DNA of 64,000 nt from Ancylobacter amanitiformis (GTDB lineage Bacteria; Pseudomonadota; Alphaproteobacteria; Rhizobiales; Xanthobacteraceae): positions 31,232 to 95,231 of the forward strand of contig NZ_JAUSVR010000014.1 in assembly GCF_030814815.1 (NCBI RefSeq). The letters are read 5' to 3'. The notes beneath the pieces are model-generated. The model was given only the letters and a program-made list of their open reading frames with translations. It was not told the DNA's origin and ran no database searches. A program made the position numbers and the translations under genes. Below, piece after piece: positions 16,207 to 25,511 of the stretch. How positions within the stretch are numbered: position 1 is the first letter of the stretch; each line of letters begins with the position of its first letter.

Positions 16207-16824
16207 TCAGGCGCGCATGTCCTTGAGCACGATTCGCACGAGATCGGCGGCGTTCTTGGCGCCCAGCTTTTCCATGATGCGGGCGCGGTGCACCTCGATG
16301 GTGCGCGGCGAAATGCCGAGCAGGCGCCCGGCCTCCTTGTTGGAGGCGCCCGAGGCGATCTGCACCAGCACCTCGCGCTCGCGCGGGGTCAGCAGGTCAT
16401 GGCCGGGGAAATGCGCGGTCAGCAGGTCGCCGGGCTCGGCGCTGGAGCGCCGCTGGTGCGCGGCGATGGCGTCGCGCACGCGCTCCACCACCGTTTCGGC
16501 GTTGAACGGCTTTTCGATGAAGTCGAGCGCGCCGTGGCGGATGGCATCCACCGCCATGGGGATGTCGCCCTGCCCGGAAATGATGAAGATCGGGGCGGGA
16601 TAACGATCCGCCTCCAGTTCCTTCAGGATGTCGAGGCCGGAGCGGCCGGGCATGTGCACGTCGAGCACGATGCAGGCCGGCACATGATGGCGCGCCACCG
16701 AGAGGAAGGCCGCGCCGTCGGAAAAGCCGCGCACATGGTAGCCCTCGAGGCTCAGCACGAGCGACAGCGCATCGCGGACCGCCGAATCATCGTCGACGAT
16801 GAAGACTTCATCCAACTGCGCCAT
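16207..16824 (-). CDS. fixJ: FixJ-type response regulator
   Basis: 205 residues from the ATG at 16824, 11 bases after the fixL stop (an earlier ATG at 16893 would lie inside fixL). It has an N-terminal receiver with DDD (residues 11-13), phospho-acceptor Asp55 (IVLDVHMPG), Thr/Ser switch (IISGQGD) and Lys in FIEKPF, and a C-terminal LuxR/FixJ helix-turn-helix (LTPREREVLVQIASGASNKE, then IEVHRARIMEKL). Pairing with the haem-PAS kinase gives an oxygen-responsive two-component system. Its usual target is fixK. Confidence 0.9.
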   Translation of the reverse strand: MAQLDEVFIVDDDSAVRDALSLVLSLEGYHVRGFSDGAAFLSVARHHVPACIVLDVHMPGRSGLDILKELEADRYPAPIFIISGQGDIPMAVDAIRHGALDFIEKPFNAETVVERVRDAIAAHQRRSSAEPGDLLTAHFPGHDLLTPREREVLVQIASGASNKEAGRLLGISPRTIEVHRARIMEKLGAKNAADLVRIVLKDMRA

Positions 16825-16835
16825 ACGGCTCCCCC

Positions 16836-17993
16836 TCACCCGACCTCGGACGGCACCGGCGGCGGCGCAACGGGCAGAACGAGCGAGAAGCACGCACCCT
16901 TTCCGTTACCGCCCGGATCGACCAGAAGATCGCCGCCGTGGTTCTGGGCGATCGTCCGCGAAATCGCAAGCCCGAGGCCCATGCCGCGACGTTTTGAACT
17001 GGCGAAGGCCTCGAACAGCTTCGGCAGCGCCGGCGCGGCGATGCCCGGCCCGTTATCGTGGACCTCGATCACCACATTGCCGTCCCGCAGGCGCGTGCGC
17101 ACGCGGATCGCCGGATCGCCGGTGGGCGCCGCGGCCTCGATCGCGTTGCGCACCAGATTGACGACGATCTGCTGGATCTGCACGGGATCGACGGCGACGG
17201 GCGGCAGGTCGCCGGCAAACTCCCGCTCGACACGGATGCGGTGGCGCTGGCCGAGCAGGGTCAATTCGACCGCCTCGTCCACCATCGGGTCGATGTCGCG
17301 CACCGAGCGCACCGGCTCGCGCTTCTCCACGAACTGACGCATGCGCTGGATGATGTGGCCGGCCCGCTCCGCCTCGGCTGCCGCCTTGTCGAGGATGTCG
17401 CCGACCATGGCATTGATGTCCATGCCCCGGGAATGGGCACGCCGGATGGCCTGCAGATAGAGCATGAGGGCGGTGAGCGGCTGGTTCAGTTCATGGGCGA
17501 TGGCCGCGCCCATTTCGTCGATGGCCGACACACGCGCCAGATGCACGAGCTCGCTCTGCAGGTCGGCGAGGCGCTGCTCGCTCTCCTTGCGCGGGCGCAG
17601 GTCGCGCAGGATGCCGATGAACTGCCGCCCGTCCGGCGTCGCGGCCTCGCCGACCGAGAGTTCCAGCGGAAACACCGTGCCGTCGGCATGGCGGCCACGC
17701 ACCTCGCGGCCGATGCCGATGATCTTCTTGACGCCGGTGCTGATATAGCTGCCGACATACTTGTCGTGATCATACGCATATTCGATCGGCATCACGATCT
17801 TGACGTTCTGGCCCACCGCCTCGACCGAGGCAATGCCGAACATCTGCTCGCAGGCCTTGTTGAAGATCAGGATGCGCGCACGCTCGTCGATGACGATGAT
17901 GCCATCGGCCGCCGTATCCAGCACCGACAGCAGACGCGCCTCCGATACAGTGGCGCATTCCGGGAGGCCGGGCGAGGAACTGAAATCACGCAT
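16836..17993 (-). CDS. fixL: FixL-type oxygen-sensing histidine kinase
   Basis: 385 residues, no membrane segment, so a soluble kinase. The PAS domain (about 20-135) carries the haem-FixL signature: HDKY with His76 and, exactly 20 residues on, Arg96 in IIGIGR. These correspond to haem ligand His200 and Arg220 of Bradyrhizobium FixL. A short coiled linker leads to the H-box AIAHELNQPL (His167) and an ATPase domain (NLVRNAIEAA, DNGPGIA, GMGLGLAIS). It should autophosphorylate when the haem is oxygen-free and pass phosphate to the next gene product, FixJ. A 10-base inverted repeat spans its start codon (separate entry). Confidence 0.92.
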   Translation of the reverse strand: MRDFSSSPGLPECATVSEARLLSVLDTAADGIIVIDERARILIFNKACEQMFGIASVEAVGQNVKIVMPIEYAYDHDKYVGSYISTGVKKIIGIGREVRGRHADGTVFPLELSVGEAATPDGRQFIGILRDLRPRKESEQRLADLQSELVHLARVSAIDEMGAAIAHELNQPLTALMLYLQAIRRAHSRGMDINAMVGDILDKAAAEAERAGHIIQRMRQFVEKREPVRSVRDIDPMVDEAVELTLLGQRHRIRVEREFAGDLPPVAVDPVQIQQIVVNLVRNAIEAAAPTGDPAIRVRTRLRDGNVVIEVHDNGPGIAAPALPKLFEAFASSKRRGMGLGLAISRTIAQNHGGDLLVDPGGNGKGACFSLVLPVAPPPVPSEVG

Positions 17994-18002
17994 GATTTCA
18001 GT
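17979..18002 (-). promoter_or_regulatory. Inverted repeat spanning the fixL start codon
   Basis: Arms ACTGAAATCA (17979-17988) and TGATTTCAGT (17993-18002) are perfectly complementary with a 4-base spacer. In the fixL message the AUG sits at the tip of this potential 10-bp hairpin, and the GGAG ribosome site is about 12 bases upstream, outside the stem. It could be a protein operator or an RNA element controlling translation initiation. Confidence 0.5.
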
Positions 18003-18059
18003 GTGCTCCGCCGCCCGGCCAGCCGCAAGCCGTCCATACGGACAATTACGACCCCGCCG

Positions 18060-19268
18060 CTATTTCTGCAACCAGCGCACGAGCCGGTCGGTCGCCTCCA
18101 GCATCTGCGCCTCGCCGCGCGCGAAACACATGCGGATGTAGCGCTCGCCACCCGGCCCGAAGGCGGTTCCGGGCGCCAGCCCGATATTGGCCTCGTCGAC
18201 CAGCTTGAGGGCAAGCGCGCGCATGTCGGTTTCTCCATCCACCCCGAAGAACATGTAGAAAGCGCCCGGCGGCGTGGCGAAGCGCACGCGATTTGAGGAG
18301 GCCAGCCCCCGGGCGACAATGTCGCGCCCGCGCCGCGCCCGCTCGATCTGGTGGGCGACGAAGCTCTCCCCGCGCTCCAGCGCGGCGACTCCGGCCCGCT
18401 GCATGAAGGCGGCGACGCCCGAGGTGGAATACTGGATCAGGTTTTCCAGCACCGGGCCGAGCGAGGGATGTGCCTCGATCCAGCCGAGCCGCCAGCCGGT
18501 CATCGCCCAGTTCTTGGAGAAGGTCTGCACGAACAGGATGCGGTCCTCCGGCTCCATGACATCATGGAAGGAGGGCGCCAGCCCGCCCTCGCCGGCCTCA
18601 TAGAAGAAGCGCCCGTAGATCTCGTCGGCGACGATCCACAGCCCGTGCCGGCGGGCGATGTCGAGCACGCCGGCCAGCGCCTCGCGCGAGGCGACGAAGC
18701 CGGTGGGGTTCGCCGGCGAATTGATGAAGATCACCCGCGTGCGCGGCGTCACCGCGCTCTCCAGCCGGTCGAGGTCGAGCCAGAAGCCGCGCGCCTCGTC
18801 GAAGGAGAGCGGCATGAAGACCGGGCGGGCGCCGATGACCTCGGCGGCGGCGGCGGCATTCGGCCAGACCGGCGAGGGAATGAGAATCTCGTCACCCGCC
18901 GACAGGGTCAGCGCCAGCGCGATCTGGATCGCCTGCATGCCCGAGCCGGTCACGTAATAGCGCTCGGGATCCTCCGGCACGCCGTGGAGACGCGTCATGT
19001 AGCGGGCGATGGCGGCGCGCAGTTCGGGGATGCCGCGCTGCCAGGTGTAGAAGGTTTCGCCCGCCGCCAGCGAACGGGTCGCCGCCTCGCTGATGAAGGC
19101 GGGCGTGGGCAGGTCGCCCTCCCCCGCCCAGAGCGGGATGATCCCCTCGCTCTTGCGGCCGTAATTCATCACCTCGACGATGCCGCTCTCCGGCAGGGCG
19201 AGCGCCTGCGGGCGGATGTGATCGAGCAGCGAGGGAGCGGAAAACAGCGGGTCGGCGGAGGCGGACAT
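18060..19268 (-). CDS. PLP-dependent aminotransferase, class I/II
   Basis: 402 residues from the ATG at 19268; the long open frame upstream is an artefact overlapping the next gene. Fold-type I aminotransferase features: EGDLPTPAFISEA, YYVTGSGMQAIQIAL, INSPANPTGF, VADEIYGRFFYE and the PLP lysine in VQTFSKNWAMTGWRLGW, with RYIRMCFARGEAQ carrying the carboxylate-binding Arg. It resembles the aspartate/aromatic aminotransferase AspC-like group, but the amino donor and acceptor cannot be read from sequence. It stands between fixL and the glycan genes with no clear partner. Confidence 0.88.
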   Translation of the reverse strand: MSASADPLFSAPSLLDHIRPQALALPESGIVEVMNYGRKSEGIIPLWAGEGDLPTPAFISEAATRSLAAGETFYTWQRGIPELRAAIARYMTRLHGVPEDPERYYVTGSGMQAIQIALALTLSAGDEILIPSPVWPNAAAAAEVIGARPVFMPLSFDEARGFWLDLDRLESAVTPRTRVIFINSPANPTGFVASREALAGVLDIARRHGLWIVADEIYGRFFYEAGEGGLAPSFHDVMEPEDRILFVQTFSKNWAMTGWRLGWIEAHPSLGPVLENLIQYSTSGVAAFMQRAGVAALERGESFVAHQIERARRGRDIVARGLASSNRVRFATPPGAFYMFFGVDGETDMRALALKLVDEANIGLAPGTAFGPGGERYIRMCFARGEAQMLEATDRLVRWLQK

Positions 19269-19405
19269 GGACGGCCCTTCGATGGCGCGGGAAAGAGCGG
19301 AACATAGCTCATCCCGCCCGCCGCGCTCATCAAAAGACGTCATGTGGCGATTGGCGGAATCGATGGGTGCGGCTCCCCGCGACGCCCCCCCGCCCGACAT
19401 CGGCG

Positions 19406-20281
19406 CTACCAGCCCGGTTCGAGCGGCACCGCGTCCACCGGCCGCTCGGCCAGTTGCACCTGCCAGGGCGGGAACACGCCGGCGAACACGTCGCCCAGAC
19501 TCGCCCCCGACAAGGCGCCGGCCAGCCAGGTGGCATCCACCGGCAGGCATCCCTGCTCGCGCAGCCGGATGCTGAACGACAATTCGTTGAGGATCGCCAG
19601 CGTCTTCGCCTCGAAGGTCGGCAGGGTCTGCGGCGTCAGCGCGAAGCGGCTGTGCCACTCCACGCCCTGCCCGGTTCCCGCCCCGGTCAGCCAGCCGATG
19701 ATGTTGGCGCGCAGGTTCGCGTCCAGCGGCGCATCCGCGCGAAACGGGTTGGCCGGATCGCCGGAGAAGATGTCCGAGGCCCGCGTCACCGAAACAAGCG
19801 AGCCCAGCAGGCGCAACTCGGTCGGCGGCAGGAAGACGAAGGACGAGCGCAGCCAGCTCTGCGTGCTGCGGCCGAACAGGCGGGTCGGCTCGTTGTAGCG
19901 GTCGATATGGCCGATGGCGACGCCCCGGCCGCGCACGGCATGCAGCACCGCGAGGGAAATGCGCTCGATATAGGCGGTGTAGAGCTGCCGGAAGGCGGAG
20001 GTGGTGAGGTGAACGTAATCGAAATTCATCAGCCCCGCGCCGAGAAAGGCGATGCCGGCATCGAGCGAGGAGAATTCGCGCGCCGTGTCGGCCGCGCCGA
20101 TCAGCACGGTTCCGGGCGCGATCTCGGCAGCGTAGCCCGGCGGCAGCGTGTTGTCGCACACGACCAGCTGCCTTTCGACGCCAGGCATCTGCGTGGCGTA
20201 GTACTGGTTCAGGTCGTCCAGCGCGTTGGCATGGTCGACCGCACCGTGGCGGGCCATCAGGACGGCGATGCGAAGGCTCAT
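19406..20281 (-). CDS. Conserved protein of a glycan-assembly operon, unknown function
   Basis: 291 residues from ATG 20281, which overlaps the stop of the preceding glycosyltransferase by 4 bases. I do not recognise the family. The N-terminus (LRIAVLMARHGAVDHANALDD) and stretches such as IAFLGAGLMNFDYVHLTTSAF, GVAIGHIDRYNEP and GSLVSVTRASDIFSGDPANPF suggest a soluble alpha/beta enzyme-like protein. Neither a signal peptide nor a membrane span is apparent. Translational coupling to the two upstream genes implies a role in the same surface-polysaccharide or protein-glycosylation process. Confidence 0.6.
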   Translation of the reverse strand: MSLRIAVLMARHGAVDHANALDDLNQYYATQMPGVERQLVVCDNTLPPGYAAEIAPGTVLIGAADTAREFSSLDAGIAFLGAGLMNFDYVHLTTSAFRQLYTAYIERISLAVLHAVRGRGVAIGHIDRYNEPTRLFGRSTQSWLRSSFVFLPPTELRLLGSLVSVTRASDIFSGDPANPFRADAPLDANLRANIIGWLTGAGTGQGVEWHSRFALTPQTLPTFEAKTLAILNELSFSIRLREQGCLPVDATWLAGALSGASLGDVFAGVFPPWQVQLAERPVDAVPLEPGW

Positions 20282-22182
20282 GATGCGCGCGACCCGCCGC
20301 AGACCTCGATCACCGCCTCGCGACGGATCCATCCCTGTCCGTCACCGCTGGCCGCCATCTCGCGAATGAGATCGACCAGCCGGTCGGCGCAATCGCGCCA
20401 GCGCGGCGCCGCGCCGCCGTCCGGAAGCGCGCCGCCCATCGTCAGCCCCTCCGGGGGACGTCCATGCCATGTTTCGCCCACGACGCTCACCAGCTCGATT
20501 TCATCTTCAAACGGCACGAGACGCCCCGGCAACCGTGCGTGATCGGCAATCTCGTTCCACAGCGGCGAGCGGCGGACGACGACGACGCGGCCATGGGCGA
20601 GGCCATGCACGACCGGCAGCCCGAACCCCTCGTAGCAGGACGGGAAGACCAGCACGGCGGCGTTGGCCACAAGCGCGTTGATCGTCGCCTGCTCGATCAT
20701 GCCACTCTTCATCAGCCGTACCCGCGGGGTCGGCGCAACCGAGCCCCCGAGCGCCACGATGTTGGCATAGGGGAAGGCGTCCGACAAAGTGGCCAGCGTC
20801 GGGTCCACCAGCTTGTGGTCGTAGCTGTTGCCGAAGACGAGCATATAGGGCTCGTCCATGCCGGAGGGCGAGTCGCTGGGCGGCGCCGTCTCCACCGGAT
20901 CGAGGCTGTGCAGCGTCACCGCGTGAGCGGTGCCGAGCGGCCCGAAGCGCGCGGCGAAACGCTCGCGCGAGTAATTCGAGTTGAAGGCCAGCCCGTCCAC
21001 CATCCGGGGCAGCGCGTGCCAGACGGCGTCGAGTTGCGACGTGCCGGGGGCGAGGATGTCCCAGGCGATGGTGTCGAGCATGGTGACGGCGGTGAACACC
21101 GCGCTGCGGTGCAGCTCCAGCAGCGTCGCCGTCTGCCAGGGCTGGTCGAGCAGCAGCGCCGCGAGATAGCCGCGCCGCTCGCCCGTCACGTCATCGGCCA
21201 GTTGAGCGTCCATGCCGGGGAATCGGGCGGCAATGTCGTGGAAGCGGGCCGCCTTGGGCGTCGCCAGCACGGTGAAGGCGAGGCCGGCGGGGGCGAGCTG
21301 GTGCAACCCCTGGAGATAGCCGAGCATCGCCTGCGAGGTGCCATTGAAGCCGACCTGAAGGTTGCGGCAATCGAGCAGGATGCGGGCGGTTCCGTCCGCC
21401 AGGAACGCATCCGCCAGCAGGGTCTCGAATTTCTGGCCGGCGGTGTCCGACAGCCAGCCCCGCGCATGGGCTGCCTGATCACGCCAGACAGTCTCCGAAT
21501 CGCCCTCGATGCGCGGCGCCTCGGGATAGATGTCGGCAGCGCTGCCGGCATATTCGGCGACGATGCGGTTGGCGACCAGCGTGCGGTAGCCGAGCCGCCG
21601 CAATTGCGTCAGCAGGCGGCGCAGGGCCTCGGCGAAATCGAGGCTCTCGTCGACACGCGCGAGTAGCGCCGCCTGCGGGGTGATCAGCAGCAGCGGCGCG
21701 GACTGCTCCGGCGCCAGCTGCGTCACCGGCAGGCAGGCCAGCGCGTTGCGATGGAACCGCCGGGGCGGCCGGCCCCGCTGGCCGGTGAGCGGAAAGATGG
21801 TGCCGTCGGGATGGGCGAAGCGTGGCTGCACCACACCGATCATCGGATCGACGCCCTGCAGCTTGGCCAGGGCGGCGGCCACCTCGTCGCCGGGAAAGCC
21901 ATCGCCCGTGACCACGAGAAGGCCGCGCCGCTGCGCGGCCGCCAGGCGCAGCGCCGCCGCCAGAATGCTGCCGCCGGTGCCGGGCGGCCGCAGGAAGGGC
22001 GGCGGACACGGCTCCTCGCCTTTGCCAGACCCGGCCACGACCCATAGGCGCCGCTCCTCGGCGACCATGCCGGTGCGGCTCCTGAAGCGCTCCAGCCACG
22101 GCGCCAACGGCGATCCGCCATCGGGGACGCCGATCACGATGTCCATGGCCGGCGCCGTGCGTTGGTCAACCCATGCATTCAT
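20278..22182 (-). CDS. Two-part glycosyltransferase (N-terminal region plus GT4-type domain)
   Basis: 634 residues. The first about 235 (MDIVIGVPDGGSPLAPWLER, LLVVTGDGFPGDEVAAAL, FHRNALACLPVTQL) look like a nucleotide-sugar-type alpha/beta domain. Residues about 265-600 form a GT-B/GT4-like glycosyltransferase with FNSNYSRERFAARFGPL, MLVFGNSYDHKLVD and the donor-site motif VLVFPSCYEGFGLPVVHGLA (E-x7-E region). No membrane span, so it probably acts on the cytoplasmic face. Start and stop overlap both neighbours by 4 bases, so the three genes form a coupled unit. Confidence 0.75.
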   Translation of the reverse strand: MNAWVDQRTAPAMDIVIGVPDGGSPLAPWLERFRSRTGMVAEERRLWVVAGSGKGEEPCPPPFLRPPGTGGSILAAALRLAAAQRRGLLVVTGDGFPGDEVAAALAKLQGVDPMIGVVQPRFAHPDGTIFPLTGQRGRPPRRFHRNALACLPVTQLAPEQSAPLLLITPQAALLARVDESLDFAEALRRLLTQLRRLGYRTLVANRIVAEYAGSAADIYPEAPRIEGDSETVWRDQAAHARGWLSDTAGQKFETLLADAFLADGTARILLDCRNLQVGFNGTSQAMLGYLQGLHQLAPAGLAFTVLATPKAARFHDIAARFPGMDAQLADDVTGERRGYLAALLLDQPWQTATLLELHRSAVFTAVTMLDTIAWDILAPGTSQLDAVWHALPRMVDGLAFNSNYSRERFAARFGPLGTAHAVTLHSLDPVETAPPSDSPSGMDEPYMLVFGNSYDHKLVDPTLATLSDAFPYANIVALGGSVAPTPRVRLMKSGMIEQATINALVANAAVLVFPSCYEGFGLPVVHGLAHGRVVVVRRSPLWNEIADHARLPGRLVPFEDEIELVSVVGETWHGRPPEGLTMGGALPDGGAAPRWRDCADRLVDLIREMAASGDGQGWIRREAVIEVCGGSRAS

Positions 22183-24983
22183 TCGGCGACGCCTCCCGGC
22201 GACGGCACGCCCAGGCGCCTGTCCAGCTCCCGGGCCAGTTCATGAAAGACCGAATCGGGCGAGAGGATGCGCGTTACCACATCCTTCGCCGCGATGACGC
22301 GCTTGGCGGCCGTGTCGTCATCGAGCAGGCGGATCACCGCCGCGGTGAAGACGTGCCAGTCGGTCACGACATCGCACAGCGCGCGCAGCTCCGGCGCCAC
22401 GCCATCGACACCCGAGGGCCAGGTGACCAGCGGGCGCAGATGGGCCATCGCTTCCAGCGTCTTGATCTTGATTCCGGTGCCCGCCACCGCCGGATTGATG
22501 ACGAGGCGCGCCCCGGCATAGACCGGCGTCAGGTCGTCGATGAAGCCCAGCGCCCGCACGCCCTCCGTGCCCAACGGCACGGCGCGGCCCAGCGAACCGG
22601 CAACCTGCAGCTCCGCCGCGGGGACCGCCTCGCGGATGAGCGGCCAGGAAAACCGCAGGAAATCGCGCAGGCCCTTCACGTTCATGGCGTTGCCGGAGCC
22701 GATGAGCAGCACCGTCGGGCGCTCGGGCGTGCGCGCCTCGCTCACCACATCCATGTCGATGCCGACATGCAGGACCGTGGGGCCGGAGACGATGCGGCGC
22801 AGTTCCGCGGCCTCCTCGGGCTGAACCGCGAGCACGAGATCCGCCGGCTCCAGCATCAGGGCCTCTTCCTGCGGTGCCATGGCGAGGCCATGCGAAATGC
22901 CGAATTCGAGCACCTTGCCGCCGAGCGAGGAAAACACATCATGCGTCTGGATCGCCTTCAGCACGCCCGGGCGCAGATGGCGCAGGCTGCGGCTGGTCCA
23001 GATATAGTTGGCGATCACCATGGCCGGCTCGACCGCGCTGTCGAGCGCCTGCGCCACCTTTACCAGCGCATCCGGGCAGAAGGTGCGCAGCGTCTCCGCC
23101 CAGCGGCCGGTGGGATCGATCGCGCCGTCGACGCGGCCGGGCGCGCCATCCAGCTGCGCCAGCGCCGCCGCCAGATCGGGACGGGCGACCGCATGGCGCA
23201 GCTCGTTCTCGCGCGAGATCCAGATGAGATTGGGGCAGTAATCCATGAGTTCGCGCAGCCGCGCCTCATCCGGCCCCTCGCCCGGCAACGGGCAATAGAC
23301 CAGCACGACATCGAAGCCCCGACGCTCCAGCCACGCCATCATCCGCTGGGTGCCGTATTCATTGCCGGCGCGCACCGGCCAGGGCGGCACATGGGTGAGG
23401 TAAAGCACCATCGGCCGGCCCGAACCGGCAGCGTCCGGCGGCAGGGCGCGCAACGGCTGGACGCTCAGCGCGCGGGGGGGCGGGGCGTCCGACGGCGCGC
23501 TGCCGGCCTCGTCGGCCGGGGCGCCGCCGGCGAGCAGGCGGCCCGGATGATTGCCGGCGATACCCGCCATCCCCGCGGTCGTCAGATCGAGCAGCAGCGG
23601 ACTGCCATCCCGGCGACCGAATTTCTCGTAGTGCTCCACCGCACTGAAGCCGGCCGCCGCGACATCGGGGTGCAGTTCCAGATATTTGCGTTCGGACAGG
23701 TCCCGGCTGGGGTTGCGCCGCTCGCGCGAGCCATGCTGCAGGTAATGCACCACCGGATCGGTTCCGGGCGCCAGATCCTTGTTGCTCTCCAGATAGTATT
23801 GCGGATCGAAGAACACCGAATTCACGATCATCCGGTAGCGGCCGCGGCGGACGGGCAGCTTCCTGAAGGCGAGTGCCAGCTTCTGCCGCAGCTGGAGGAG
23901 CGTGTTGTCGCGGACCGCTCTTGTATAGCGCTGGGAGATCGAGGCGATCAGCCGTTCCGCCGTCTCCAGCACCAGCCAGAGTTCATTGTTGTGATATTGC
24001 AGCCGCTCCGCCTTGGCGACCGCGCGCGCGTGCTCTTCCCGCAGGCTGCTATCCTCGGTGAGCAGCCCGTCGAGCCGCACCCGCGCGTCGTCACGCTCGG
24101 CGGCAATGGAACGACCCTGCGCGGCGAGGTTGTCGCGCTCCCCGGTCAGCACGCGGCAGCGCGCGTCGAGCCGCGCGCGCTCGTCTTCCAGCACGGATTG
24201 CGAGGCCTCGCGTGCCGACAGGGTGCGTTCGAGATCATCGATCCGCGCGCGCCGGCGCAGGCTCTCGGCATGAACCTCGCTGACCCCGGCCCAGACCGCG
24301 CCGACATCGGCAAAGCTGCGGCGCACCGCGGCCATATCCGCGCCCGCAAGCGCGCACAGCGCGCGCATGGCCGCCGGAGGCTCGGCCCCCATCGCCACGA
24401 TGCCCAGCCCGTCGGCATGAAGGAATTCGAAACTGGGATGGACGCCCGCCAGTTCCTCGAACAGCGTCCGGATTCCGGCCTCGCCGCGCCGGGCATTGGT
24501 GCCGTCGATCAACAGGACCGCGCGGGCGGAGAGTTTGGGACCCCAGGCTTCGGCAAGGCGGCGGGCCTGGGCAGCGTCCATATCGCCGCCAACATGCAGC
24601 AGGTCGATCGACTGATCGGCGAATTGCTCGCGCGCGGCGTCCAATGAACTGCGGATCAACTTGGAGAAAGCGGCGTAATGGTCGGCATTGAAACGCTGCA
24701 GCGCGTCATGCGCCTCGTCGCCACCCGGACCCGGCCCGTCCTGGCGCCCGCCATCCACCGCGAAACACTGCGTGGCAAGCGGCGCGCGAGCGACCGCTTC
24801 GCAGAAAGCGGCATAGGCGACGCCGCGGCCAGCCCCGAGCTCGACCAGGATGCGAGGCTGCACGGCCTCGACAAGCCAGAAAGCGAACGGCACATGCCCC
24901 CACCACGGACTGGATTCGCCAATAAGCTTGGGGATCCAGAGCGGCGGCTTGATATCGACTTCTGGAGTCGGCTGAACGCTCAT
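22179..24983 (-). CDS. Methyltransferase / coiled-coil / glycosyltransferase fusion protein
   Basis: 934 residues from ATG 24983; a TTG at 25025 would add 14 residues. Layout: about 30-225 a class I SAM methyltransferase-like domain (PRILVELGAGRGVAYAAFCE, SIDLLHVGGDMDAAQA, AVLLIDGTN); about 245-370 an Arg/Glu-rich coiled coil; about 385-460 two copies of a module often linked to glycosyltransferases (FFDPQYYLESNKDLAPGTD, YLELHPDVAAAGFSAVEHYE); about 530-925 a GT1/GT4-type glycosyltransferase (YLTHVPPWPVRAGNEYGTQR, VVINPAVAGTGIK-like INPAVAGTGIKIKTLEAMAH). Such fusions occur in O-antigen and capsule clusters where methylation or chain length is set. First gene of a three-gene coupled unit. Confidence 0.8.
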   Translation of the reverse strand: MSVQPTPEVDIKPPLWIPKLIGESSPWWGHVPFAFWLVEAVQPRILVELGAGRGVAYAAFCEAVARAPLATQCFAVDGGRQDGPGPGGDEAHDALQRFNADHYAAFSKLIRSSLDAAREQFADQSIDLLHVGGDMDAAQARRLAEAWGPKLSARAVLLIDGTNARRGEAGIRTLFEELAGVHPSFEFLHADGLGIVAMGAEPPAAMRALCALAGADMAAVRRSFADVGAVWAGVSEVHAESLRRRARIDDLERTLSAREASQSVLEDERARLDARCRVLTGERDNLAAQGRSIAAERDDARVRLDGLLTEDSSLREEHARAVAKAERLQYHNNELWLVLETAERLIASISQRYTRAVRDNTLLQLRQKLALAFRKLPVRRGRYRMIVNSVFFDPQYYLESNKDLAPGTDPVVHYLQHGSRERRNPSRDLSERKYLELHPDVAAAGFSAVEHYEKFGRRDGSPLLLDLTTAGMAGIAGNHPGRLLAGGAPADEAGSAPSDAPPPRALSVQPLRALPPDAAGSGRPMVLYLTHVPPWPVRAGNEYGTQRMMAWLERRGFDVVLVYCPLPGEGPDEARLRELMDYCPNLIWISRENELRHAVARPDLAAALAQLDGAPGRVDGAIDPTGRWAETLRTFCPDALVKVAQALDSAVEPAMVIANYIWTSRSLRHLRPGVLKAIQTHDVFSSLGGKVLEFGISHGLAMAPQEEALMLEPADLVLAVQPEEAAELRRIVSGPTVLHVGIDMDVVSEARTPERPTVLLIGSGNAMNVKGLRDFLRFSWPLIREAVPAAELQVAGSLGRAVPLGTEGVRALGFIDDLTPVYAGARLVINPAVAGTGIKIKTLEAMAHLRPLVTWPSGVDGVAPELRALCDVVTDWHVFTAAVIRLLDDDTAAKRVIAAKDVVTRILSPDSVFHELARELDRRLGVPSPGGVAE

Positions 24984-25511
24984 TTCGTGTGCACCAGAAT
25001 CACGTCCCGCCAACAAGCAATGCAAAGTCGGCCGCCCCTGCAGAATCGCGCACGAGACATACTTCGCATGATTCTCGATCGCAATCCCATGCAGGACGTC
25101 AGCGTTGTCCGACGTCTTGACACTGGAGCAGTTGGTCCGATTCGAATGTATAACGCCATCTTCGTGGACAGGTCGTTAAGCTAAGCTGGTCTCTTCGGTG
25201 GCCGATCCGGGCGGATGGCCCGACGACGCTATATTGGCGGGGCATCTTTTGGAATCTTTCAACATCGTTCGCTGCCATCCGCGCCGTTGCTGACCTGCGA
25301 ACACCTCCTCGGCCCGGAGAATGCCGGATGGATCTGTCAGGCATGTGATGCCCCGTGGATGTCGCAGGCGATGCGCCGATGCGGGCAGGCGGCCGTCGCA
25401 AAAAAAGTCAAACAGTATGACTATTCAGCCGTCGACTCCTGTGGCATAGATTTCCGGCCGGCAAGCGCTCCCGCCAGAGGCGCGACGGCGACACCAACGG
25501 GAGAAACGCCA
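24984..25511. other. Divergent intergenic region, 528 bases
   Basis: No convincing gene; a 100-codon minus-strand frame (25099-25401) lacks protein-like composition and a ribosome site. It must contain the promoters for the glycan unit (left) and the large sugar regulon (right). AT-richer islands lie near 25150-25185 and 25400-25430, and the latter holds a dyad listed separately. Confidence 0.6.
25406..25422. promoter_or_regulatory. Candidate operator upstream of the sugar regulon
   Basis: AGTCA-N7-TGACT (25406-25422) in an A-rich patch 90 bases before ytfQ. The size suits a dimeric repressor such as the GntR protein encoded at 30380 in the same operon. No second copy was found by eye before the chvE gene. 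Confidence 0.35.

Noticed and set aside
18060..20159. A 699-residue fusion of an upstream region with the aminotransferase
   Set aside because: The upstream part overlaps another real gene in a different frame; the family N-terminus begins at 19268.
25099..25401. Possible 100-residue minus-strand gene in the intergenic region before ytfQ
   Set aside because: Arg/Ser-rich, no ribosome site, covers the probable promoter region; no recognisable motif.
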